From assembly GCF_963966145.1 (NCBI RefSeq), contig NC_091053.1, forward strand, positions 248,001 through 312,000: DNA of 64,000 nt, read 5' to 3'. Below, one piece after another: positions 10,289 through 22,946 of this stretch. Positions within the stretch are counted from its first letter, which is position 1. Every line of letters starts with the position of its first letter. Both the position numbers and the translations under genes were made by a program. This stretch comes from Tenebrio molitor. Its lineage: Eukaryota; Arthropoda; Insecta; Coleoptera; Tenebrionidae. Below the pieces are notes generated by a model. It made no database searches. It saw nothing but the letters and a program-made list of their open reading frames with translations, and was not told the origin of the DNA.

Positions 10289-11476
10289 TAGTCCATTCAT
10301 TTTAAATCTTGGGTTTAGTAATAAAACTTGCCTGCTTTGACACTTGTCCGAAACTCAGTGAATCTAAAACTGTGTTCAATACCGAGTGTCAACTACCAAA
10401 CCTGACCATAGGAATTTAACATGAAAAATAGTTTTTGCGTGATTTCAGGTACCTACTTCATTAAGAAATTGATTAAATTTAACATTTGTTAAATGGTCAA
10501 GTTATTAGAAACATTTTTATTCACATTTATCAAAATGTCGAAATATGTTTGTGTTTAAATTTACTACTAAAATCGCCCAATAATTTGATTATTAAAAATA
10601 CCAACCCAAACATTAAATTTCTGAGGGCATTGCGTTCTTGTAGTTAAATTTATCCGCGGATTTTCTTGAGACAAATATCGAGTGTTCTGGGTGGCTCATT
10701 ATTTAACATACATTTGCATTCGTCAGTAAAACATCTGTTTTTAGGTACTATAAATATGTTCTGCTTACCTTATCTATACGACGGGTGCAGGTAATAATAA
10801 GACATCCCAAGCGTAGACAGAAAGTACATAATAATGGGGTTTTCCAGAATTTTAAAAATACAGGACCGGCCGGCCGTAAGCCACTAAACAATTACAGTCT
10901 TAGTTGTACCGTTCAAGAAATAACTTCTGTTGTGTAAAGTGAATTCAGTGCGTTAATTTTACTCAATATGTCAGGTGGTTTGGGTCATTTGACTTATCAG
11001 TCTGAACAAATTATTCTTAATGTGCTGGAATATTTGTTGCCAATACTGGTGAATCATCTAGTGAATTTGATTCAGATGACGATTAATTTTCTATTTGTTT
11101 ATGTAAATATTTTAATATTTTATTTATTAATTTACTTTAAAGTATACATGTAATGGATACTTTATTAATTACTCTTATTTCTTTATTTAGTAATCTTATT
11201 TCTCAAATACAAAATTTCCCAATACAAAATCAACAATCTCAACATTTTTTTGGTCACTGATCGCAAAATGTGTTTTAATTTTTTTTTATTTGCGGATACT
11301 TTAAGGTCTCTTTCTTTTGCTCGTCGATAAGATGGTGAAAGTACGACGTGGTACCAATTTTATGTGAACAGAGGGATTACTACTTTACAGTACCCACACA
11401 ATGAAAACTTGCCGCTTTCGTAATTTACGGCGTTTTGAGTTTACAACTTTACCCAAGATTTAAAATGAATGGACTA
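10289..11476 (+). mobile_element. 1,188-bp TA element, internally deleted derivative of a coding transposon
   Basis: TIRs of about 27 bp: TAGTCCATTCATTTTAAATC plus TTGGG at the left, identical in the reverse complement of the right end. TA lies outside (10287-10288 and 11477-11478). The interior keeps a short leader, an ATG and a few dozen codons of a reading frame, and then the apparent acidic C-terminal tail of the same gene in another frame. This is the layout expected when a Tc1/mariner-like element loses its middle. Confidence 0.8.
10968..11083 (+). pseudogene. Collapsed transposase gene: N-terminal codons joined to C-terminal tail
   Basis: ATG at 10968 opens MSGGLGHLTYQSEQIILNV, which resembles the start of insect TA-element transposases, where an S/T-rich lead precedes a Q-I-x-N-V helix. 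About 25 codons later a different frame reads NTGESSSEFDSDDD and then TAA near 11083, typical of an acidic transposase C-terminus. The catalytic middle is absent and the two parts are out of frame, so no functional enzyme can be made. Assignment rests on pattern only. Confidence 0.45.
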
Positions 11477-11783
11477 TAGACGGTTGTACGAACGATACGG
11501 ATTCACAATACGGAACAAAAGGGTAAAAATAGTGGTTGATGAAGACACTTCTTGTGGGGGTTATTGGCCAAGACAAAGTGTAAAACGTGGCGCTTTTGGT
11601 GATTTTAGTCGGAGATAAAACGGTAAAAGAAAAATTGCAGCGTTTAGTAACATCTCGGAGGTTGATAAATTGTCGTCATTTGACTACGAGATAAAAACCC
11701 CACACCAAAACATCGAATAAAATCAATCTGACATTGAGTTAGGAAATGTAATGTATACAAGGTTATAGGTATGAAGGTATGTA

Positions 11784-12834
11784 CAACGTGTCTCAGAAAT
11801 AAGTACATTAATTTTAACCAGTGACAGTTCTTGTCAAGAACAATACAATTTTCATGTATCATTTTTTCGAAATATAATTTTCATTTCAGTATTTTCCCCC
11901 CAATAAATTAACAAGCTGTCTATTTACTCGCATTTTAAAGTTATTTGACCCAATGACAGTGACCGTGAAATAATACTTTTTGTAAAATCAAGGCAAAACA
12001 TTGTGTTTTTAGAATAGTTTTTCCGCTCTGCGGCCGAGGTGTAGTTTTTAGTTAGTTTTGTCCGACTGCACAAGGCAGATGTTTACGTCTTGATTCTGTG
12101 ATTTAAGCTAAAATTTTGTGAAAATGGCGAGTTTATTTTCGAGTAGTGAATACATAGATATTGTGTTGGTGCATGGTGAAGCATGGGGAGTGTTCCTCGA
12201 ATGTAGAGAATTTCCGTGCTACTTCTTGTGGGGGGTGCATGAAAGACTTGGTATATTCGATCCCAAATGACACAATTGAAGTTTTAAGAAAACGGATGGA
12301 AAATTCTGCCACAACAATTCGTAATAACAGAAGAATGCTGGAAAGAGCGGAAGAATCATTTCGTGGGCGCCTTCATTATTGTATTGACAATAACGATGGT
12401 CACTTTGAGCACTTTTGTAATGGTTAATGATTACTGATTACTTTAATTACTTCACAAGAGTTTTTACGGATTAATACACTAATTTAAGTTTAAAATATTT
12501 ATTAATAAAATTCTTTTCATTTAATATCTACCATATGATTCTCTTTTTTCTTTTCCACCCTTATCATTATAGGTTACAGCAACGGGCCAATGGGCGCAGT
12601 TCGCAAGAAACAAGTGAAAGTTTTCTTGCATTTGTTTTTTGTTCTTCGTTTATCGGCATCGGCGACGCAAGTAATCCCCATAGGTGGGTAGCGAAATTTG
12701 TGCCAAATCTTTCAATAATTTTAATTGGATAACTATAAGGTTTAGGAAAAAAATACATTTATTTAAATATATTGTCGCTATTAACGAGTTCTATTATCAG
12801 TTAAAATTAAAGTACTTATTTCTGAGACACGTTG
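11784..12834 (+). mobile_element. 1,051-bp TA-flanked element with decayed DUF4817-type transposase
   Basis: TIRs begin CAACGTGTCTCAGAAATAAG and continue TAC.TTAATTTTAAC, nearly identical at both ends for 40 bp or more. TA lies outside (11782-11783 and 12835-12836). Inside is a shortened, frameshifted transposase gene in the plus direction (12124-12427). Confidence 0.85.
12124..12427 (+). pseudogene. Truncated Tc1/mariner-like transposase, DUF4817 start joined to DDE C-terminus
   Basis: ATG at 12124 begins MASLFSSSEYIDIVLVHGEA, the usual start of the DUF4817 helix-turn-helix (form: M.LF...EYVDM.L..GEA.GN). A few codons later comes YFLWG, then after a 1-nt frame change in the run of G near 12228, MKDLVYSIPNDTIEVLRKRM and finally a FRGRLHYCIDNNDGHFEHF-like end. 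The family's C-terminus is FLWG.LKD.VY to HFEHLL, so the DDE core in between has been deleted. It is not functional. Family assignment is from known motif order and was not searched. Confidence 0.7.
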
Positions 12835-12857
12835 TATATACATTTTTACAAAAAATA

Positions 12858-13085
12858 AAACAAAAAGAGTGTGTGGTTAAGACCGCACGACAGAAGTGAA
12901 AACTTATATGATGTTCATAATTGATGGTAGTACTTGTAGGAATCAGGAATAACGGGCTTGTGATAACTAAAATACGAAATAAATACTTGGATTCAAATCT
13001 ATTTAAATATCTAAAATACAGTGGCAATTTCAAGCAAATTTAAACAAAATTATCACAAATGTGGTTAAAACCTAACCTAAAAATT
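12858..13085 (+). repeat. Interspersed repeat shared with 62990-63240 (inverted)
   Basis: GACCGCACGACAGAAGTGAA followed by AACTT.TATGATG.TC.TAATTGAT occurs here and, reverse-complemented, at about 63175-63235. Weaker similarity continues for another 150 bp or so (..TACTTG.AGGAAT.AGGA.., ..AATACAG..). The family is unknown. Neither copy has clear terminal repeats. Confidence 0.6.
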
Positions 13086-16000
13086 TGACGGCGCTAATGT
13101 AATAAACGTACAACTCGCATCTTGCTCTAGTCTCACATGGAGAACGACTGAATGCTACATCCATCTATGAACTTACAATGTTAGTCCTGCAGCTATGCAC
13201 CGAGATCGGTTAAATTTAGCAACACAAAGAAAAAGAAAACGAAAACACAATAAAAATTTGGAAGTGACGGACAGCGCCAGAGTTGACTGTTTCTCGCTCA
13301 CTTGGTTAAACTCGGCTCCCCCGAACTCACTCGATCCTCGAAACGTGACGCTGGCGCTGTGATGAAACCAATTCACTGCCCGGAAATAATAATGTATGAG
13401 GTTCAAAAATATATCTTTTTGGTCCTGCACACCCATCTTAGTTCTATCAATTCTATTTATGTTTCATTTCACTCATATTTCCTTGAATATACATATAGTT
13501 GACCCAATTTGAACAAATCTGAAACGGAAATATGTATGTATATATTTTTGCTTGAGGTATAAATAAATCCTTGAAGGAAATATCATTATATTTTGATATA
13601 GGATATATTTTGAGAAAATCAAATTTTATCACACAAGATGTCTACAAAAAATGTTTCAAATTTTCGACCATATCTAGAGTTACGACAACAGCATTAAAAG
13701 AAATGATGCTTTTTAGGCAACCAATTTATGTGTCTGAATCAAGAGAGCTTAAAATACATTTTCATTAATAAATTTTCATTATTCGACGAATACCTGAAAC
13801 GGCTGTTGGCTGTATCGTCTAAAGTAAAAAAAAAAATAGACGCAGGCAATTTTCTTTGTGGAAGCATTGTATAGGTAGAAATTGTTTTACGTAATTACTT
13901 TCCCTTAAGAGATATTTTGATATTTTCATTTTTGCTTCGTGCAAGACTCAAGTTTTAGAAGATCTAAGTACATATACAATTTTAAAAGAAAATGTATTTC
14001 GTCGTAGACTGTTTGGTTTTCCTTTAATATCTGCAGGAATTCAAATATTTCATATCTTTTGTATTTTACGCAATAACGAATCGCCATAAAAAATATACAA
14101 CCCCTGTAATGATTTATATTCATTTTAATTTCGTTGTTTTAAATAAATACAAGGCGAATAATTTGAAATTTATTTTTCAACAGTACTCGTAATATTCTTG
14201 ACGAAAGGTCAAAACTGATGCAATTTACATAAAAACCACAATAACTCTAGACTCTCCTTCAGAAACAATATGTACGTTTTATTTTTTTTACATAAATTTT
14301 CACTCTCGAGATAATCGAGTGCAAACGAAAAGAAAAGAGTGAAATTGAATTAATTTTTTGTTACATCCATTTCGAGTGTTATCGGCCTCCAAAGTTATTT
14401 CTGTTCGTCAGAGTTTTATAATTTCCAAAAATTCGGATTCATTTTCTACTTTCCCGTCATTCATCTTAGTGCCCTTCTCCGTGGGCCGATTTTGGATGCT
14501 TTCGGATTTCAAATCAGAAGAACATGAGATTGGATTTTGTGTTATTCATTTATTTCTTTTAACCTTTAAACTCCCACGGAAGTGAAAATAAATGCTTCTG
14601 AACACTCGACTGTTTGTAATTTTGTCGCAATATTACTATTTTAATACCAATGTAAACTTTTTTATTACTTTTTAAATAAAAGTAATGTTTAGATTACGCG
14701 TTCTGTGAAAATGCTTTAATAACATTTGCTCGAATACGTAAATAGCAAGAGTAAACTTTCCTCTTAGATTGAATTGAACTATCATAATTTTTTTCTCATT
14801 TCCCTTGTTATCTTCTCGCTTTTTTCAATTTCAGGTTAATTAACTAATTTATCATTTTCGTAGACACGAAAATTAACAATTCTGGTGCTTTATTCTTACT
14901 TACTCTTTTTATTGCAACTCCAGAGAATTCTTAATTTTTTAAAAAGCTTTACACTTGTAGCTTTATCCAGAAAAGTTGTGACTCTACGATCATTTTTGTG
15001 CTTTCGTGACATCAAATATCACGAAATTAAACAATAACATGAAGTAATTTCGAAGCACTCGATCAATCACCTCGAAAACAGTCAATTCGCTTTGTTTTCA
15101 AAAAGTTTCCCTCTCATCTAAAACTGTACTCATCTAATAAAAAGTTATTTGATATACCTCACGAAATATTCTTTCCGGTAACGTATCAAGCAACAGATAA
15201 GCGAATTTTCTAAATGCGGAAAGCAAACACTACGTTCAAGCGAAACTGGTATCTTCCCAGTGTTGTCTTCTAATCTATAAATAAAAGGAGTAATTGTCGA
15301 TTTGACAGACGGGAAGCCAATACATATGTGTTCTTCATCTGACAGTTCAACCCTTGCGACTGCCATCGATTTTCCTTTAAGTCACATTTTACAAATTAGA
15401 CTTTGATGCATTTCAATTTCCTTTAAAATTTCCAGAGTGCAGTAGAGACTGTTCAAATTGGAATATAATTGCGAATTATCACACGAATTCGTTTTGCTAC
15501 GGTCAAAGTATTTTTTAAATCTCGTTCAAAAATCATTAACGATCAAATTAGCAACGGTTGGTGATGGCCAAGAACGAATGCTCCATTTAATCTAACGGAA
15601 AATCGGAATGTGAGGCGTCAATTTATGCAAACTACGAATTAACTGCGAATTAGCCACATTCCGGATGGGAATTAATTAGGTTCGTTGGGTCAGTTTAATA
15701 GGTTAAGATACGACAGTTTCGAAGATTTACGCGAGTATCAAAGTACTTAAATACATCAGAACTACAAACGAAAAAGAAAATTGGAAAAGGAAAGGTTTAA
15801 TCATTACTCTTCGGCAAAAAAAAATACATTAAACTTGATTTTGTTTTTGTTTTGTTTACAGATATGATTACAAAATATAATAATAAAAAAAAAAATCTAT
15901 TTCAAATTTCTTCTCGTTGGATGCATTAAAGTGTCAACAACTTAATTGTAATTACAGCTCGAATTATAGAACAGTCAGGTATGAGGCAATTTAATTTTCA

Positions 16001-18675
16001 CAGATCCGCCTATTCGAGAGAATCCTTTAACAAACACTATATTTAACGGGTTTACTTAAACATTTTGTAAATATTTAGAAGATAACTTTAATTCTTTATA
16101 GCTTTCTTTTTTATCTCTTTTACAATTTGGTTACGCGATAATTACGCTTTAAACACAAATTAAATATTTAAAACTGTATGAATATTTATCACAAATACGT
16201 AAATAAAACGGTTCCTTGTTATGTCTTAAAATAACGATGTTCATAATTAATACCCACCGAGTTTAAACTACACGAACAGCTCCGGTTTGCGTTTTGTACG
16301 AAACCGAATACAAAATTAAAGTAATTTGTAGTAAAACACGGTATTTATAAAGCAAATTGACTATTAACATTATGAATTGCAAATTTCCACTCCACTTTAC
16401 GAAGTATGCAAGTTTCAGATAATTGGAAACTCCTACAAGTACGTAAAATAAATTACAGCAGTAACTACGATTTTCTTCACAAATTCAAAATGGTGGACCG
16501 GAAGATATACAATTTCGTTAAAACTGAAGTTCACGAGTTTTATTTCCTCGTATGCTCGTATGGTCCATTAATAGCGATACATTTTCCTTTCGAGAACCGG
16601 AAATCGAAGTGGATAATAAATTGTGGCCGAATAATGTGACATTTTCTTCTGTGCAATTTATTACAAGTAAATTCTTTTCCCGGTTGACATTTCTCTCATA
16701 GAATTAAGTACACAATGAATATCGAGTGCCGATCAAATAAAATTCAATGAGCTGCCCTTTATTTCAGATGAGATTTTGCAAAATCTAAAACCTGAATTTA
16801 CAACTGGACATCTTTCGACAATCAACAATTATTAACGCAACTGAAAATTTCTTTCATCAACAGCTCATTATCTTCATAAATAGACCAGCTTTTGTGAAGT
16901 TTTTGCAATGAATTTCAAATCACAAACCAGGTCGATTTCATCATTATGATTTCAAGAATAAATTTTGATTAAATAAGTGATGCCGGGGTTATTAATTAGA
17001 ACTTTGTTTCCACCATAATAAATAAATCAATAACGAGAACTTCATTGTTGACACTGCGGTCGTTCAACAATTACAGACGGAATTCTAATAAAAACCGAGT
17101 TTAGTAAAACTAAATCAGTGCGCAACTATTATTAGAAAAACATTACAGTGTTGCGACAATTTGTAATTAATAAATTCCCGTAATGAAGAAAATATGTATG
17201 TAGTTGCAAAATAAAGCACAAACAGGCGAAGGAATTGTCTTTGACCTTTCACGGATCTTTGTCTCCCATTTTTTTAAGAGACCAAGAGAAAGTTTGTTAT
17301 GCCTGCGGTAATTAATGTAGTGCTGTATCGATCTAGGAAGTCCAAAGCCAGAAATATTGCATAAAGACATAAGCATGTTAAACAATTAATTAATATTACG
17401 GTCTAAACATTGTTGGCGTAATTCAGTAACTTCATTATTAAATCATAAGGTGATTTAAAAAGCACAGGTGCGGGTCTCACACTTCATCTTGACTAGTAAC
17501 AATAAAAATGTATTATTCCAAACGTTAAATTTATGTCTTATTGTTTTCTATGATTTCCCTACAACTGCTGTTTTGTATAACCCTCTTTAAAGTAAAATAG
17601 TCCACTTCCTTTTGGTGCAGGTGTCGTACAAGCCGCCTTGAAAAATTTCAAGAAACTTTCGCTGTCTTTTGTTGTACTTCACTGATCAATAGTATAACAC
17701 ATCTGTACAGACTTACGGATCTACACCGACATTTCCTCCGACTTACAGTAAAACAATGTATCATTGTTTCAGCTCTGCAGGACGGAAGAAACAACTTTTT
17801 ATTATACATTGTTGAAATTTACGGCCAAAATAACTATCAAAATAAAATGACATGCGTCATTGCTTCATCAATGATAGAAAACTCGAGTAGTATTGGAACC
17901 GGTTTGCACGTGCAAATAACATACTTTATGTAATACTGGCAAGTATTAGGTAATCTGTTAAGAAATAGAAATTATGCAGTGGGCCCAACGGGTGTTTGTA
18001 CAAATTGCGTTAAGCATTAATTTTCGTACAATTTTGTATATTAAACAGGAAAGAAAAACTCGACCTCACAAAAATACTTGCAATAGAATAGATTCCACTC
18101 CACGTGATGAGCAACTTCCGCGAAATAAAAATTAAAAATGCAAAATACAGGCTTTTATAGAAAATAAATTTCTTCATCTGGCTTAAACTGAAGTTGGTAA
18201 ACCTTCAAAAATCGTAATTTGATGAAACCTGGCTCAAAACACGAATGAAAATTAACTGCTGAGTTTAATTTGTCATAAAGCTACCACAAAGTGCTATTAA
18301 ATTTCGACCGAGTTAAGGGTATACTTTGTTTATGTTCCAAAAATAGTGAGAGGAACTATGTATATACAAGGAACACGAATTATGTACATCCATTTTACAT
18401 GCACTGTGTCGTCATCAATTGCAACAAAATTCATTGGGCAATTTCGTGGAAAAAATAAAAGAAACATGAGCTTTTGCGGTTAACATAGTTATTAGGCTAC
18501 GAAAAAGATAAAAACAAGTGGTACCGTGAAAACCAGGCAAGAGGTTAACCGCAACAGCACACCTACACCGACTTCGAGTACTTTTTTTGTTCAAGCTTTT
18601 AATTAAGTTTGCTATAATGGAACGTATATTTTTCTGCGATGGCAAACATTTGACTTGTTATTCTTTCCCATTCAG
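13086..18675. other. 5.6-kb gene-poor AT-rich stretch
   Basis: Nothing is assigned apart from the small minus-strand ORF at 15366-15145. A short imperfect inverted repeat (ACAGCGCCAG near 13271, CTGGCGCTGT near 13352) and ATGT/TATG microsatellite-like runs near 13533 are present. It is probably intergenic or intronic sequence of the gene ending at 19174. Confidence 0.45.
15145..15366 (-). CDS. Hypothetical 73-codon ORF, possible first exon
   Basis: ATG at 15366 (context AATCGATGG) opens MAVARVELSDEEHICIGF, continuing to YRLEDNTGKIPVSLERSVCF and RYRKEYFVR. The composition (balanced acidic and basic residues, few Asn/Lys runs) is less like random AT-rich sequence than neighbouring ORFs. A donor-like GTGAG-GTATAT lies in the codons just before the stop, so this could be exon 1 of a minus-strand gene. 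No domain is recognised and no following exon was identified. It may equally be chance. Confidence 0.25.
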   Translation of the reverse strand: MAVARVELSDEEHICIGFPSVKSTITPFIYRLEDNTGKIPVSLERSVCFPHLENSLICCLIRYRKEYFVRYIK

Positions 18676-19174
18676 ACGAGTGCGAGCGAACATTTTCGGA
18701 AGCGCCGTCTCAAGGACGCGGAGTTTCGTCAGAAAAACGGGAGAACCGACACCAAAGAGGCCCCTTTCAAGTCGTGAATCCGTCCGTAAACGTTCGAAAT
18801 CACAACTGCATAATCTAATTTCGATTCCTTACATGGTGGCACGCCTGAGCGGCCTTTCCCCCAGCTCGGGGCAGATCAGAGCCGCGTCCCAGGACCTCGC
18901 CGTGCACATCCTCGACGAAAGGCAGTCTACCGACGAGAAATGCCAGCTGTGCCTGTCGGCACACTCTCTTGAAGACATGTCCGCACGTCACTCACCACCG
19001 CTCACTCCTTGCACCGCGCTCCCATACGCGCCGACACGATGCAACATGCAACACCATCGAACACAAGCACGGTCTACTGAAGAACCGAAAGCACACGCGG
19101 TCGACGAGCTTGCATCGGAATCACCGGCCTACTGTGGTAGGGGAGGAGTCGCCCCTAGCGCCCCCTGGGTTTAG
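18676..19174 (+). CDS. Probable last coding exon of an unknown plus-strand gene (165 codons)
   Basis: A strong acceptor, TTATTCTTTCCCATTCAG, ends at 18675. The frame that opens after one base runs 165 codons to TAG at 19172-19174, with a sharp rise in GC over the flanks. Visible sequence: NIFGSAVSRTRSFVRKTGEP and SSRESVRKRSKSQLHNL (basic, Ser/Arg-rich and likely phosphorylated), then LSGLSPSSGQIRAASQDL and DEKCQLCLSAHSLEDMSARH. The tail from about 19000 is Pro/His/Arg-rich and less convincing, so the real end could be an unseen splice donor. An ORF in another frame (18969-19349) overlaps it. The preceding exon must end two bases into a codon. The product is not recognised. Confidence 0.55.
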
Positions 19175-21458
19175 GGTCAATCTCGTGCGCGACGCGACGC
19201 GATCGGCTGAATTCGGAAACACCTGTTTGATGCCGTCGGTAAATGAATTCGCGAAAGTGAATACAGCACTACAGCAGCGTTACGTAAAAGATGAGGTCGC
19301 CTTGAACTCGTCCAATAGCTGCAATTCTGCACTGACCTCCATTTCATAATTTACGTGACCGTTAGAATGTCGCCTCTTCTAAGGACGAGAAAGGGAAACC
19401 CGAATATGTAACATGTTTCCTCTTTGTCATATTGCTCTTGGCGTATTATTATTAAACCTAGGTCGGAAGATGCCACCGGTGGATTATTCGATAATGACGT
19501 TTTTAGGGGTGGCGCATGGATTTAACCCGAACACCGAAAGTAATCGTGCCCCACTGATAACTTATTTATTGGGCTCTTGCAAAAAATCAATGATAGACAG
19601 GGGTGGAAACATAAAAGGGTTGGTAGCGTACCTATAGGAATTTCGTCCCAATAAGTCTCTTATTCCTTGTAAAAAAAGCCTTAACGACAAAGTTGCTCAA
19701 TTTAAATTGTAACAACAATGTCTAGTTAACAACAGATTAATTTAGTACCAGTTTTGGAGCGTAAAGTTGACAAAACACAGAGAATACGGATAAAAAACAA
19801 TACAAAAATCCATCATGATCCATGATACATAACCATGAACGATTTGACAGCACAGGGGTGGTGACAATCTACAAAAGGTAAAGGGGCTGGGGTTCAGATC
19901 ACCCATTCATTGTGCTTTTATTGATGCGATGATGATGTGTGTGTGTGTTTGAAACATGAAACAATAAGTTAACCAAACATTCAGATGTTTATAAATCACT
20001 TTACCCCATGTGCGGAGACAATTCTTCTTCGCTAACTTCACCGACGACCGGTAGGGAGCTAGAGAATAAAATAAAAGTAGTCTAGTGAATAAGAACATGA
20101 GAAAGATACAAGTACAGAAGGAAAAGTCGAAATTAGAAAGATATTTTGTTGATATGTTATGCGTGCTGTGAAGAATCACGTGGCTTTGTCGTACGGCAAA
20201 TATTTATGTTTGTTGTGAAACACTTCGGAAAGCTCAAAAATAAATATCACAAGTAGAATACAGAATACAGGTTTGGAAAAGAATTAGAAGTGAATATGAC
20301 AAGTGTAGTAAAAAATATAGCGTTGAAGTACTTTTTACGTCTTTGGTATACAAGGTGAGTCAAGTTTTACCGCACGATCAAAAACACCTACTTCTAATCG
20401 ACTTAAAATTGTCAAAAAATTCAGGAATGATTGTATATTGCTGTAGAACATTCTGCAAAAATTTTAAATTTTTTAATGAAACAGCTAAATATTTCGTTTT
20501 AATTCAATAACAGCTCCATTAATTTACATCGTTTTTCACTGAGAATCCTTTCAACCATTTAGGAAAAATTTGGTATCATTGAAATCATGAAAACATCACC
20601 GGTTTTTGAAATTAATGGAATTTCAGATGTTTGTTGGCTGTTTACCAACAATGAGGTATGACAAATCTTGGTAATTTTTCGCTGTGAATGTTAAAATTGG
20701 AATATGTAATTCAAAAACTAATAATTTTATTTTGATACGAATTTCATAAATGTGTTCTTTGAATTAATTCTGAATTATGAAAGAAAAACATTCGATTTAA
20801 AAAATTTATGATTTTCATTCTGTCTTTACAAAAACTGAGTAACATTTATTACTCTTATCATTTTGTTAAAGCTTTAAAAAAAATTTTATCATTAAAAGAC
20901 TTATATTTGTTATTGTTTAATGGCTGCAATAACAATAGTGTTCTAGGGAGATTGATACACTACCTAATAATGTACACACAATATTATATTTAAAAGGTGA
21001 TTCTCAAATTATTATACCACTTAATTTTTACCCCTGATACTTAGGTATGTACATGTACCTATGTAATATGTATTTAGATTAACAAAATTAATTTAAGACA
21101 CAAGTCAAATCAGGTACTCGAAAATAAAACATTTGTTCATTGAAAGAACCATAAATATGCATTAAACAAATGCACCATTTCATAAATACACATAAAGAAA
21201 ATAAAAAAACAAATTAATTTTTTCTATAGCAGATGTTAAAGTGTGCTTTTATCTATTCAAATCAAAAGGTCAAGTAGCATTTTAACCGCAAGGGTAGATA
21301 AAGTAATTAAAACAAAGATTCAAGAAATTGTTGAAAGAAAAAGCAAAATATGTAAACATGTATGTATGTAGTTTTGCTCCGTCACGATACATAATACATA
21401 TCTACATAATTGTCTTCTGATAAAGAAAAAAGTGTCTCGAAAACATAAAATCAAAAAT
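19175..21458. other. Gene-free stretch
   Basis: This is downstream of the plus-strand exon. There is no clear AATAAA within the first few hundred bases, so the transcript end is unknown. A TATACAAGGTGAGTCAAGTT sequence at about 20349 resembles a TA-element terminus, but no matching inverted end was found. Confidence 0.4.
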
Positions 21459-21459
21459 A

Positions 21460-21759
21460 AGTATGTACTGTGGCGGGCAATAAATTTTGGTCGTCAAGGT
21501 CATTCTTTGACGCAATGAAAAGTGTTCTGATGTGAAACGGGCCTAATAACCTCTAATAAATTCTATTAAATTCTGTTAAAATACGACATTGGGGCCATAA
21601 TTTTGAATGTTTAGAATAAAACTTTGACACATTTTTTTTATTGACGTTGTATTGTCATTGGCCCTAATTAAGCAGGCAAAATTTTTAATCTGTGACAGTA
21701 GCGGGAATTTTCAAAATTACCTTGACGACCAAGATTTAATGCTCGCGATTGTACATACT
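21460..21759. mobile_element. About 300-bp TIR element
   Basis: The left arm AGTATGTAC..TGGCGGGCAAT then AAATTTTGGTCGTCAAGGT is matched, inverted, by the right arm (ACCTTGACGACCAAGATTTA, then GCTCGCGA..GTACATACT). About 40 bp match with several mismatches, so this is an older copy. Exact ends are uncertain by a few bases. It is non-coding. Confidence 0.6.
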
Positions 21760-22946
21760 GATAAAAATTCATTTCTTAAGACACAGACTTCCCTAGTATG
21801 TCATATTGAATGTCTGAAAAGCTACGTATTCAAGAACGAACCCATACAGCAGCTACTTAAAACTTCTACCTTCACTGATTTGTTTTCGACAGTGTAAAAC
21901 AGCTGTTCTGTCGGAGTGAAACGGAAGCGTAACAAGGAGGGTGAGTGCTGAATAAAGAAAGATAGGGTAACTGGATATCGGCTGGTATGTATGGATTTAA
22001 GGGAAATGTTTTTGTTGGGGTTGATGATGTGCAAAGCAGGGATTGGGAACGTGACAAGGTTCTGTTCTCTAGTAAAACAATGAACATAATTTTTTTTTCT
22101 GCACTCTTCAGTTGATAAATTCAAATGTGACTCGCATTTATCAGTTATCATTGCATTTGATTCTGCCTACTTACAAAATTGTCGGTAGGTGGTTGTCCAC
22201 AATCTACTGTTATGAATTTTCATTGTGCTTTCGCGATTATCCTGTTTGAGAAAGCACCTTGTCTGGCTCAGGCCACAGCTTGCGCACAACCCAAAATCGC
22301 CAAACAATGGTTATTTTGTTGGCTCTTCAGATAGGGTCGCTACTTACTTTATTGCTATCCACTTGAATAGCAATCTACAATTATCATTGCATACATCTAT
22401 TTCTAGAAGAGTCGACTGAAGTTATTGTTCTAACCTCAATTACTACTCCTTTAGTCTTTAGAAACTATCGCCCAGAGGCTCTACCTTATGATTGAACCTT
22501 TGCAAAGTTGTTGCTGCTGAACATGTACTACTAACTTAATTAAGAACATTTGCAATGTATGTATGTACGTGAGATTGTCAAAAGTTTACTTGGTGGTAGA
22601 CCTGAAACAGCAGTTATTACTGCAATGTGCCTTTACATCAAGTTTACAAACCACATAAAATCTTGTACATGGACGTACAGTTATTGCCGCATTCGTTTTT
22701 AGCAACAACAGTGACGGTACAGATATTTTTGCAAATTATTGTGTGGGTGTAAAAAAATACAAATATTATCCAAGCAAATTTACCTACGTAACAACGTAAA
22801 TAACATTATTTGGAAAACAAAGTAAATAAAATATACATTTTCTCGTGAATGTCAGATATTTTTATCCAAAAACGAAACAGAAATCAGTAAGGGTGTTTGA
22901 AATAAATGAAAATGAATTTCTTGTGATTATTTTATTATAGTATTGG
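21760..22946. other. Gene-free stretch
   Basis: AT-rich sequence with small open frames only. A TGTATGTATGTACGTG run occurs near 22556. No element ends were detected. Confidence 0.4.
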
